DNA from: Nautilia profundicola AmH
Lineage (GTDB): Bacteria; Campylobacterota; Campylobacteria; Campylobacterales; Nautiliaceae
DNA: 64,000 nt
Reading direction: 5' to 3'
NCBI RefSeq assembly: GCF_000021725.1
Contig: NC_012115.1
Coordinates: 266,501 to 330,500 of the forward strand
The notes under the pieces were generated by a model. That model saw nothing but the letters and a program-made list of their open reading frames with translations, was not told the DNA's origin and did not search any database. Shown piece after piece: positions 34,807-43,778 of this stretch (the stretch's first letter is position 1; every line of letters starts with the position of its first letter). Made by a program: the position numbers and the translations under genes.

Positions 34807-35922
34807 GTGAAAGATAAAATTAAAGAGTTGCTGCAAAACGTGATTTACCCTGGATTTAAAAAATCAGTGGTGGATTTCGGTTTTGTAAAAGATATTGAAG
34901 TAAGCGAAGACGGAAAACAGGCAATTATTACTTATCAGATTCCGTCAACCGACGATGAAGTGGCGCAAAAACTAAACGATTCCACAATCGATACGTTAAA
35001 AGCTGAGGGAATTGAAGCAAGTGTAAACATCATAAGACCTAAAAAACCGAGAGAAACATCAAGCAGAGGCGTTAATAAAATGCCTAATGTTAAATCATTC
35101 GTAATGGTCTCTTCAGGTAAAGGCGGGGTTGGTAAATCGACAACATCCGTTAACCTTGCTCTTGCTCTTGCAAAACAGGGAAAAAAAGTAGGTATTCTTG
35201 ACGGTGACATTTACGGACCGAATATCAGCAGAATGCTCGGAATGCAGGACAGAAAACCTGAAGTTGTAGGAAATAAAGTTAAACCTTTTGAAAATTACGG
35301 AGTGAAATTCATCTCAATGGCAAACTTATTGCCTGAAGGAAAAGCACTTATGTGGAGAGGCGCGATGCTTGTAAAAGCGCTTCAGCAGTTTATGGAAGAC
35401 GTTGACTGGGGTGAACTTGACATTCTTGTAATCGATATGCCTCCGGGAACAGGTGATGCTCAGATGACTATGGCTCAGCAGGTACCCGTAACTGCGGGTG
35501 TGGCCGTAACAACTCCTCAGACTGTAGCGGTTGACGACGCAAAAAGAAGTATGGATATGTTCAAACAGCTTCATATTCCAATCGCAGGTGTTATTGAAAA
35601 CATGAGCGGGTTTATCTGCCCTAACTGCGGTGAGAAGTATGATATCTTCGGAAGCGGCGCAGCTGAAAAACTTGCAAACGATTACGATACTAAAATCCTT
35701 GCCAAAATCCCTATCGAGCCTGCAATCAGAGAAGGAGGAGATAAGGGTGAACCGATTGTGGTAAGCAGACCGGAGAGTGAAAGCGCAAAAGAATTTTCAA
35801 AAGCTGCAAAAGAACTTATTGAGTTTATCGACTACGTACACAGCGAAGATCTTTCAGGAAATGAAATGATCCAGCCGATTTACGGAGTGAACGGAACTCC
35901 GAGCGCATGCAGTATGAAATAA
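34807..35922 (+). CDS. mrp: Mrp/NBP35-family iron-sulfur cluster carrier ATPase
   Basis: Cytoplasmic P-loop protein of 371 residues that carries iron-sulfur clusters to client enzymes. The N-terminal MIP18-like domain (LLQNVIYPGFKKSVVDFGFVKDIEV) is followed by the deviant Walker A SSGKGGVGKST with Lys110, the DGDIYGPN switch, and the CxxC motif FICPNCGEKYD that binds the cluster. A GTG start at 34807 has AAGGAG 5 bases before it. It lies after thiC, whose product needs a 4Fe-4S cluster, so a supply role is plausible. A perfect hairpin terminator follows. Confidence 0.94.
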   Translation: MKDKIKELLQNVIYPGFKKSVVDFGFVKDIEVSEDGKQAIITYQIPSTDDEVAQKLNDSTIDTLKAEGIEASVNIIRPKKPRETSSRGVNKMPNVKSFVMVSSGKGGVGKSTTSVNLALALAKQGKKVGILDGDIYGPNISRMLGMQDRKPEVVGNKVKPFENYGVKFISMANLLPEGKALMWRGAMLVKALQQFMEDVDWGELDILVIDMPPGTGDAQMTMAQQVPVTAGVAVTTPQTVAVDDAKRSMDMFKQLHIPIAGVIENMSGFICPNCGEKYDIFGSGAAEKLANDYDTKILAKIPIEPAIREGGDKGEPIVVSRPESESAKEFSKAAKELIEFIDYVHSEDLSGNEMIQPIYGVNGTPSACSMK

Positions 35923-35950
35923 GGGTTTTTCCTTATTTCCATTTTTTATA
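35916..35950 (+). terminator. Terminator after mrp
   Basis: GAAATAAGG (35916-35924) pairs with CCTTATTTC (35931-35939) around GTTTTT, followed by CATTTTTTA. The stem includes the mrp stop codon. Confidence 0.75.
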
Positions 35951-35977
35951 AAAAGATTCAGTTTAGCTTTAAACTAT

Positions 35978-36215
35978 TAGTGTCTGGCACTATTAATTGG
36001 ACCGCTATATTATAAGGTTTGCAGGATTCAATAAAGTTTTAAGTTCAAGTTTTTGGATCTTTTTAATATTACAATACCTATAGCAACGGTACAATTTAAA
36101 AATTTGTATTGAAAAACAAAACGTTCAATTGTCATCATAAATCATTATAAATTGTAAGGCTTACTAATTCAGGTGTTATACTAATGATTGATGTAATGCG
36201 CCTGGTACTTTTAAA
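35978..36215. mobile_element. Inverted-repeat element, copy 5, downstream of mrp
   Basis: The left end TAGTGTCTGGCACTA (35978-35992) is a close variant of the element end of copy 1 (one base changed, GG for GT). A weak right end CGCCTGGTACTT at about 36204-36215 matches its complement at 6 of 9 core bases. The rest of the 366-bp mrp-to-36289 gap is non-coding, with no other feature I can support. Boundaries on the right are tentative. Confidence 0.35.
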
Positions 36216-36288
36216 TTGATAATACTTTACTTGATTTTTGCTTTTTAAATATTTTTAAGAAATTACTATAAATTTTTTCAGCAAAAGA

Positions 36289-36810
36289 TTAAGAACAGCT
36301 TGCGGGTACTTTACCTGCGAGTACTCCTTTTAAAAAAGCTTTTAAGTCGTTTAGTCTATCTTTTTTAATAATTTTTTCAAGCCCTTTAACGGCAATAAAC
36401 TGTTTTTGCTCTTTAAGTACCTGGATTAATTTTTCAGCGTTGTTTGCAAACAGCTCGTCTAAGTCTTTGTCTGTTTTAGCGCCGATTATTTTTACAAAAT
36501 CCGTTACTTTTATCTGAGAGGGTTTTAGTATGTATTTTGTGTAGTATTTATACCCTTGGGAGTAGTCTCCTTCTTTTACAAGTAGTTCGCTGACGCTAAG
36601 TGTCTGCTGTACTTTGTAGGTTTTTAGCGTTACGCTTTTTTGCGTTTTGTAGATTCTTAAAATAACGATTGATTCGCCGTTTTTATCCAAATCTTTGACT
36701 ATTTGCGGCAGTATTTTTGAATTGAAGTCTTTTTTGATAATTTCACTTGGAGTAGCTGCAAGTAAAAACGAGACAGGTAATATAAACATTAATAATGAAT
36801 TTTTATTCAT
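36289..36810 (-). CDS. Secreted protein of unknown function
   Basis: A 173-residue protein I do not recognise. It has a clear signal peptide (KNSLLMFILPVSFLLAATPSE) and is otherwise soluble, helical and Lys-rich, with two regions: a beta-leaning part (IVILRIYKTQKSVTLKTYKVQQTL) and helices thereafter, ending in a single Cys (KVPASCS). A periplasmic location is likely. It uses AGGGG as ribosome site and has a -10 box TATAAT inside the loop of an upstream hairpin. It follows the CDF transporter gene on the same strand, 36 bases apart, so readthrough co-expression is possible. Confidence 0.6.
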   Translation of the reverse strand: MNKNSLLMFILPVSFLLAATPSEIIKKDFNSKILPQIVKDLDKNGESIVILRIYKTQKSVTLKTYKVQQTLSVSELLVKEGDYSQGYKYYTKYILKPSQIKVTDFVKIIGAKTDKDLDELFANNAEKLIQVLKEQKQFIAVKGLEKIIKKDRLNDLKAFLKGVLAGKVPASCS

Positions 36811-36816
36811 AAAAGT

Positions 36817-36846
36817 CCCCTTTTTTTTATTATAGCAAAAAAGGGG
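36817..36846 (-). promoter_or_regulatory. Hairpin with a -10 box in its loop, between the CDF gene and the secreted unknown
   Basis: CCCCTTTTTT (36817-36826) and AAAAAAGGGG (36837-36846) form a 10-bp stem. The loop carries, on the minus strand, TATAAT (36829-36834). The distal arm holds the AGGGG ribosome site of the gene starting at 36810. RNA reading through from the CDF gene would hide that site in the stem; RNA begun at the loop promoter would leave it free. Confidence 0.6.
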
Positions 36847-37698
36847 TTACTCGTAGTGAGTAATAACCTTTTCTACTTCAGGAATTGCCTGTTTAATTTT
36901 TTCTTCCAGTTGGTGTACGTAAGCGTGGGCTTCTTTGATTGAATCCGTTTTTACGTCTATATCAAGGTAGATAAATTTATAGCTGCCGGCGTTTCTGCCT
37001 TTTATATCGTTGATTTTTTCAATCATATCTTCTTTTTCAAGTATCTTTCTGATCTGTTCAAGCGTTTCATGATCAACGGATGCGTCAAGAAGCACCTTAA
37101 TCGCGTCCACAAGTATTTCCCATCCGCTGTGGAAAATAAAATAAATTACAACGGCCACCGCTATTTTTTCAATTACAGGATATCCCATATACTGCCCGAT
37201 AACACCTACAAGCACCACAAGTGCGGTAAAAAAATCACTTTTAACGTGTTCCGCATCCGCCATAAGTGAGGGTGAATTTAGCTCGATAGCTTTTTTCTTT
37301 TCCCATTTTGAGTACAAAAACGTAATAACAACGGTAAGTCCGATTGCGGTTACCGCAACAGGCAGGTTTGTTATTTTCATAGGTTCGCCGAAAAATACGT
37401 CTTTTGCAATTTCATATCCTGCAAAGAATATAGCAAATGCTGATACTAAAGCTACGAGGTTTTCAACCTTGTAAAGTCCCATTGGGAAATCTTTTGCCTT
37501 TTTGTTGGCGATAATTATCCCTGCAAGCACACTAAAAGACGCTGCGAGGTCTGATAGTGAGTGGATTCCGTCCGCAGTAAGCGCCGCACTTCCTGAGAGG
37601 GTACCTCCTATAATTTTTATTAAAGCAAGCACAGTATTTACTATAACTGAGAATATTGCAATTTTTTTCTTTTCTTTATAAAGTCTGACTCTATCCAA
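36847..37698 (-). CDS. Cation diffusion facilitator (CDF) metal exporter
   Basis: Inner-membrane divalent-metal/proton antiporter of 283 residues. Six membrane segments are expected; the metal-site motifs are in ADGIHSLSDLAAS (HxxxD type) and DAEHVKSDFFTA (HxxxD), and a C-terminal cytoplasmic ferredoxin-like domain ends in VEKVITHYE. The pattern is HxxxD in both sites, as in FieF/MamM-like exporters of iron, zinc or cobalt; the metal cannot be told. Its promoter has a full TTGACA/TATAAT pair overlapped by a palindrome of ArsR/SmtB type, so metal-induced expression is likely. Confidence 0.9.
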   Translation of the reverse strand: MDRVRLYKEKKKIAIFSVIVNTVLALIKIIGGTLSGSAALTADGIHSLSDLAASFSVLAGIIIANKKAKDFPMGLYKVENLVALVSAFAIFFAGYEIAKDVFFGEPMKITNLPVAVTAIGLTVVITFLYSKWEKKKAIELNSPSLMADAEHVKSDFFTALVVLVGVIGQYMGYPVIEKIAVAVVIYFIFHSGWEILVDAIKVLLDASVDHETLEQIRKILEKEDMIEKINDIKGRNAGSYKFIYLDIDVKTDSIKEAHAYVHQLEEKIKQAIPEVEKVITHYE

Positions 37699-37728
37699 TT
37701 TTCATCCTTTTTTTTAAATAAAGGCGTA

Positions 37729-37758
37729 ATTATATAACATTATATGAACATATGTCAA
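37729..37758 (-). promoter_or_regulatory. Consensus promoter of the CDF gene
   Basis: On the minus strand TTGACA (37758-37753), an 18-base spacer, then TATAAT (37734-37729). It is about 30 bases before the CDF start. Confidence 0.7.
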
Positions 37759-37762
37759 TATA
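37741..37762. promoter_or_regulatory. Candidate ArsR/SmtB-type operator
   Basis: TATATGAACA-TA-TGTCAATATA: two 10-base arms, 8 of 10 complementary, around TA. The form TGAACA...TGTCA(A) closely resembles the TGAACA-x-TGTTCA operators of metal-sensing ArsR/SmtB repressors. It covers the -35 and part of the spacer of the CDF promoter. No such repressor is encoded in the window. Confidence 0.5.
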
Positions 37763-37793
37763 AATAGAATTTCTAATATATTTGTGTTATTAT

Positions 37794-37811
37794 TTACTTA
37801 ACAGTAAGTAA
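37794..37811 (+). promoter_or_regulatory. Inverted repeat before the FmdE-like gene
   Basis: TTACTTA and TAAGTAA, 7-base exact complements around ACAG, end just before AAAGGA of the gene starting at 37822. It could be an operator or an RNA hairpin that slightly spaces the ribosome site. Confidence 0.4.
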
Positions 37812-37821
37812 AGGATCTAAA

Positions 37822-38415
37822 ATGAATTATCCAAAATTTTTCGATAATGTGGAGAAAATTGTAACTTATGACGAACTTGCTCAGTTTTTGGGTGTAAACG
37901 ATGACGGTATTATTGAGTACACATATCTTGATATCGTAAAAACTTCAGGGCACAGCTGTGCTACGGTTGCGGGAGCGTATCTGAGTGCTCTATACGGTTT
38001 AAAAGCCCTGTATAAAGAGACTCTTCCAAGAAGAGGGGAAATTAAAGTCGAAATTAAAAATCAGCCAAGAGAACATAATGCGGGAGTTGTGGGATGTGTG
38101 ATTTCAAATATAACGGGTGCGACTACGGATTATGGGTTCGGAGGAATCCCTACAGGCAAGTTCAACAGACGCGACCTTCTTTTTTACGGTGCCGATATCG
38201 AAACGGATATCAGTTTCACAAGGCTTGATAACGGCAAATCGGTAGGCATAAACTACAGACCTGGTAAAATAGTAAACCCTATGGCGATACTTAAAAGTGC
38301 GATCTCTCCTGATGCGAGTGAAGAGGACAAAAAATCTTTTCCTAAAAGATTTCAGGAAATGGTAAAAACTGTTCTTGAAAACGGGGATAAGGTTATCGAA
38401 GTTATTGAATATTAA
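37822..38415 (+). CDS. FmdE-like protein
   Basis: A 197-residue cytoplasmic protein. The segment KTSGHSCATVAGAYLSALYGLKAL (core GHSCATVAGAY, His44 and Cys46) fits the GHxCxxxxxG start of the FmdE domain, first named from a formylmethanofuran dehydrogenase operon and later found in many bacteria with unclear role. GEIKVEI and NAGVVGCVISNITGAT are also consistent. A metal-binding His/Cys centre is likely. The gene diverges from the CDF transporter and shares its control region, which hints at a metal link but does not prove it. It converges with the methyltransferase gene, overlapping it by 14 bases. Confidence 0.6.
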   Translation: MNYPKFFDNVEKIVTYDELAQFLGVNDDGIIEYTYLDIVKTSGHSCATVAGAYLSALYGLKALYKETLPRRGEIKVEIKNQPREHNAGVVGCVISNITGATTDYGFGGIPTGKFNRRDLLFYGADIETDISFTRLDNGKSVGINYRPGKIVNPMAILKSAISPDASEEDKKSFPKRFQEMVKTVLENGDKVIEVIEY

Positions 38416-39271
38416 AAACCAGGCTTTTTAACGTGGAATTAGTATATTCCTCAGGATTTGGAATCTGTTTTTGGAATCTGAAAGAGGTATTTGATTCAAT
38501 CATGTTTATTAATTCCTCTTTTGAAAACGCAGGGGAGTTTATGCACGCCAAAAGTGTAGTGTTTTGGTGTGAAAGTGACGGGAGTTTTTTAATGATTTTG
38601 ATGTAGTCTTTTGAGGCTATGAAACTCCCTTTTTGGTGTGTGGGCGGGTCTATTATGATTATGTCGTAAGGGGCCTGCTTTTTAAGTTTCGGAAATGCTT
38701 TTAGTATGTTATAGGGCCAAAACGATATGTTTTTGATATCAAGCCCGTTTATCTGATGGTTTGCCATTCCCGTGGCAAGGACGGATTTGCTCATATCCAC
38801 GTTTGCTATATATCCCGCCTCGCCTCTTCTTGCGAATAGTGAAAACCCGCATGTGTAAGCGAAAAGGTTTAGAACTTTTTTATCTTTGGAGATCGATTCT
38901 ATGAATTTTCTTGAGTTTTTCATATCACCGAAATAGCCGATGTTTTGATTTAGGAAATTGAGTTTAAATTTCATACCGTTTTCAATTGCCGTGTAATTTT
39001 CGGGTATTTCTCCGAGAGCAGCAAAGGTTTCGTTGCCGTATCTTCTTTTTACTATTATCGCGTTATGTCTTGATGTTTGGATATATTCTTTGAATAGATC
39101 TAAAAGATCTTTTTCATAATTGCTTTCTTCGTAAAACTGTACGAACAGTATTTCGTCTATACTGTCGAGAGTGAGGAATTTAAACTCCTCTTCACCCCTT
39201 CCGTGATACAGACGCTTAAACTCTTCGCTTAGGGTGTGGGATTTGATTTTATGCAAAAGGTTTTCAAACAT
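38402..39271 (-). CDS. Class I SAM-dependent methyltransferase (RlmI/RlmK-like)
   Basis: A 289-residue methyltransferase. The SAM-binding motif I is VLNLFAYTCGFSLFARRGEA (core LNLFAYTCGFS), preceded by GYFGDMKNSRKFI and followed by YDIIIIDPPTHQKGSF (IDPP, motif IV), the pattern seen in 23S rRNA cytosine methyltransferases of the RlmI type; there is no N-terminal PUA domain, so the target is uncertain. The start at 39271 lies on the last base of the upstream stop (TAATG); the longer frame beginning at 39337 would run through the end of the DUF502 gene. Confidence 0.82.
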   Translation of the reverse strand: MFENLLHKIKSHTLSEEFKRLYHGRGEEEFKFLTLDSIDEILFVQFYEESNYEKDLLDLFKEYIQTSRHNAIIVKRRYGNETFAALGEIPENYTAIENGMKFKLNFLNQNIGYFGDMKNSRKFIESISKDKKVLNLFAYTCGFSLFARRGEAGYIANVDMSKSVLATGMANHQINGLDIKNISFWPYNILKAFPKLKKQAPYDIIIIDPPTHQKGSFIASKDYIKIIKKLPSLSHQNTTLLACINSPAFSKEELINMIESNTSFRFQKQIPNPEEYTNSTLKSLVFNIQ

Positions 39272-39834
39272 TATTTGAGTCCGAGCGAGATTATTTTGCT
39301 TAGTGCCTCTTTTACATCCGTATCGACTCTTTTCCACTCTCCGAGCGCTTTTATTTCGCCAACTTCTTTGTCTTTATCGAGCATAATTACATATCCCGAA
39401 GTCGGGTTTGGAGCGGTCGGGACGAAGGCAATGAATCTGTTTTTTTCCTCTTTTGTCAAAAACGCATAGGTTTTGTAGTTCGCAAACATAACTTCAACGA
39501 CTCCAAGGTAGTTCTTGTCGTTTGAAAACATCTGCATAAGCTCTTTGAAAAAGTTGTAGATGCTTTTAATTACAGGAACTTTGGAGAAAATATTTTCAGT
39601 TATGTAAAGAATTATGCTTTTTTGGTTTTTGGTGATTATGTATCCAATGTAAGTAATTAGAAGAACCGTTGCTATTATAAGTCCTATACTGTAGAGTGGA
39701 TTGTTTATTTTGGCGTAAAAGATCTTGATAAACTGAATAAGAATGCCTGCAATGTATGTCACCACCCAGATCGTAAACACAACCGGCAAGATGGCAAAAA
39801 CACCTTTTATAAAATAACGCACAAACACTTTCAT
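39271..39834 (-). CDS. DUF502 family membrane protein
   Basis: A 187-residue protein with two N-terminal membrane helices (FAILPVVFTIWVVTYIAGIL and SIGLIIATVLLITYIGYII), then the DUF502 core: IFSKVPVIKSIYNFFKELMQ, FVPTAPNPTSGYVIMLDKD and a short C-terminal tail ending SKIISLGLK. Members are widespread and uncharacterised. It starts back to back with addA, sharing a short spacer in which both ribosome sites (AAAAAGGC-like) form an inverted pair. The downstream methyltransferase gene is translationally coupled to it. Confidence 0.85.
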   Translation of the reverse strand: MKVFVRYFIKGVFAILPVVFTIWVVTYIAGILIQFIKIFYAKINNPLYSIGLIIATVLLITYIGYIITKNQKSIILYITENIFSKVPVIKSIYNFFKELMQMFSNDKNYLGVVEVMFANYKTYAFLTKEEKNRFIAFVPTAPNPTSGYVIMLDKDKEVGEIKALGEWKRVDTDVKEALSKIISLGLK

Positions 39835-39892
39835 ATATTGCCTTTTTGAAATTGTAACATTTTAGGTAAAATTATATAAAAAAGGCATTTTT

Positions 39893-42529
<2,637 letters not shown>

Positions 42530-42530
42530 G

Positions 42531-42689
42531 ATGTGTATGCAGACGCTTTACGGATGCTGTCTTATGGACGGGGAAGTGGTAAAAAGTAAAAGTGAAAAGT
42601 TAAAAATAAAAAATGAAAAAATGAAAACGGATAAAAAAAATAAAAAGTCTAAAAAAGTAATTCATCAAAGTGAGGTCGGGTTTGAATAA
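42531..42689 (+). CDS. Small 52-residue protein of unknown function
   Basis: A short frame that begins with ATG one base after the addA stop region, preceded by GGGAGG (7 bases) in the end of addA. The product has a Cys-rich N-terminus (MCMQTLYGCCLMDGEVV) and a Lys-rich tail that is mostly encoded by AAAAGTG/AAAAGTT/AAAAATG heptamers (42582-42630), ending VIHQSEVGFE. It overlaps the first codons of lpxB in another frame. The strong ribosome site and tight packing make translation likely, but I recognise no family; CxxxxxxCC could bind a metal. Confidence 0.5.
   Translation: MCMQTLYGCCLMDGEVVKSKSEKLKIKNEKMKTDKKNKKSKKVIHQSEVGFE
42582..42630 (+). repeat. AAAAGTG-type heptamer array in the 52-residue ORF
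   Basis: AAAAGT(A), AAAAGTG, AAAAGTT, AAAAATA, AAAAATG in strict 7-base phase, then an 8-base AAAAAATG and AAAACGG. It is read in frame as a lysine-rich stretch. Confidence 0.75.
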
Positions 42690-43716
42690 GATACTTGTAA
42701 GCGCACTGGAGCCGAGTGCAAACCTGCATTTAAAACAGGTTTTAAATGAGTGTAAAGTGAAAAATGAAAAGTGTAATATTGTTGGTGTATTTGATAAAAG
42801 CCTGGGTGAACCCGTAATTGACGGCAATGAATTTAACGTAATGGGATTTTTGGATGTTTTGCCGAAAATAAAGCTTGCCAAAAAGGCCATTAACGAACTT
42901 GCCGAGCTTAGCAAAAAGTGCGATAAGGTGCTTTTAATAGACGCGCCGTCTTTTAATCTGAGGCTTGCTAAAAAAATAAAAGAGGTTAACCCGGGTGTTG
43001 AAATAATTTATTATATACTGCCGAAAGTATGGGCTTGGAAAAAGGGAAGAATAAAAGACGTAAACAGATATGTGGATAAAAAGGCATATATTTTTCCTTT
43101 TGAGCGTGAGATATGGACTGACGGAATATATGTCGGAAATCCTCTTTTGGATGAGATAAAAACTTTCAGGGATGATAAGCTTTATGGGAATATTGCGTTT
43201 TTACCCGGAAGCCGTAAGAGTGAGATTAAAAATTTGATGCCTGTATTTAGAGAGCTTATAAAACACTTACCCGGAAATAAAATATTGGCGGTACCTGAAA
43301 TATATAAAGATAAACTCTCTGAAATTTACGGGGATTTAAGCGGGTTTGAGATTGTATATGATGCTCACGAAGCGCTTTTAAAAAGTGATTTCGCATATAT
43401 CTGTAGCGGTACGGCCACACTTGAAGCGGCGATTATAGGTACTCCGTTTGTCTTAATGTATAAAGCAAGGGAAATTGAATATATAATAGCTAAAATGTTT
43501 GTAAAACTTAATTATGTAGGGCTTGCCAATATAATTTTTGAACGTGAGGGACTTGGTGAATTTCATAAAGAATATCTGCAGGATTTTGATATTGAAAAGC
43601 TTATAAATGATTTTAAAAACAGTAGTCTAAAAGAATTTCAAAAAAAATCCGATAAATTAAAAGAGATTTTAAAACACGGAAGTGCGAAAAACGTTTTTAA
43701 ACTATTAAAATTATAA
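42682..43716 (+). CDS. lpxB: Lipid-A-disaccharide synthase
   Basis: Joins UDP-diacylglucosamine and lipid X to the lipid A disaccharide. I take a TTG start at 42682, since GAGG lies 6 bases upstream and the family N-terminus KILVSALEPSANLHL follows; a GTG at 42670 is possible. The 344-residue protein has the GT-B features DAPSFNLRLAKKIK, YYILPKVWAWKKGR, FLPGSRKSEI and CSGTATLEAAIIGTPFVLMYK. Residues CKVKNEKC early in the protein come from an AAGTGAAAAATGAAAAG heptamer stretch at 42748-42774. In Campylobacter lpxB is next to greA; here a chemoreceptor gene sits between. Confidence 0.92.
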   Translation: MNKILVSALEPSANLHLKQVLNECKVKNEKCNIVGVFDKSLGEPVIDGNEFNVMGFLDVLPKIKLAKKAINELAELSKKCDKVLLIDAPSFNLRLAKKIKEVNPGVEIIYYILPKVWAWKKGRIKDVNRYVDKKAYIFPFEREIWTDGIYVGNPLLDEIKTFRDDKLYGNIAFLPGSRKSEIKNLMPVFRELIKHLPGNKILAVPEIYKDKLSEIYGDLSGFEIVYDAHEALLKSDFAYICSGTATLEAAIIGTPFVLMYKAREIEYIIAKMFVKLNYVGLANIIFEREGLGEFHKEYLQDFDIEKLINDFKNSSLKEFQKKSDKLKEILKHGSAKNVFKLLKL

Positions 43717-43746
43717 TTTAATATTAATTTGTTTTTAACTTTTGGT

Positions 43747-43752
43747 TATAAT
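43747..43752 (+). promoter_or_regulatory. -10 box of the chemoreceptor gene
   Basis: TATAAT in GGTTATAATTATT, 27 bases before the start codon, with a T-rich -35 region and AAAGGGG as ribosome site. Confidence 0.5.
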
Positions 43753-43778
43753 TATTTAAAATAATAAAAGGGGAAGAG

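Noticed and set aside
36289-36810. Secreted unknown as a chaperone-type or lipoprotein
   Set aside because: There is no lipobox Cys after the signal and no recognisable domain, so no function was assigned.
42531-42689. The 52-residue frame as a frameshifted N-terminal piece of lpxB
   Set aside because: LpxB has its full N-terminus (KILVSALEPSANLHL) from its own start, and the small frame does not resemble any LpxB part.
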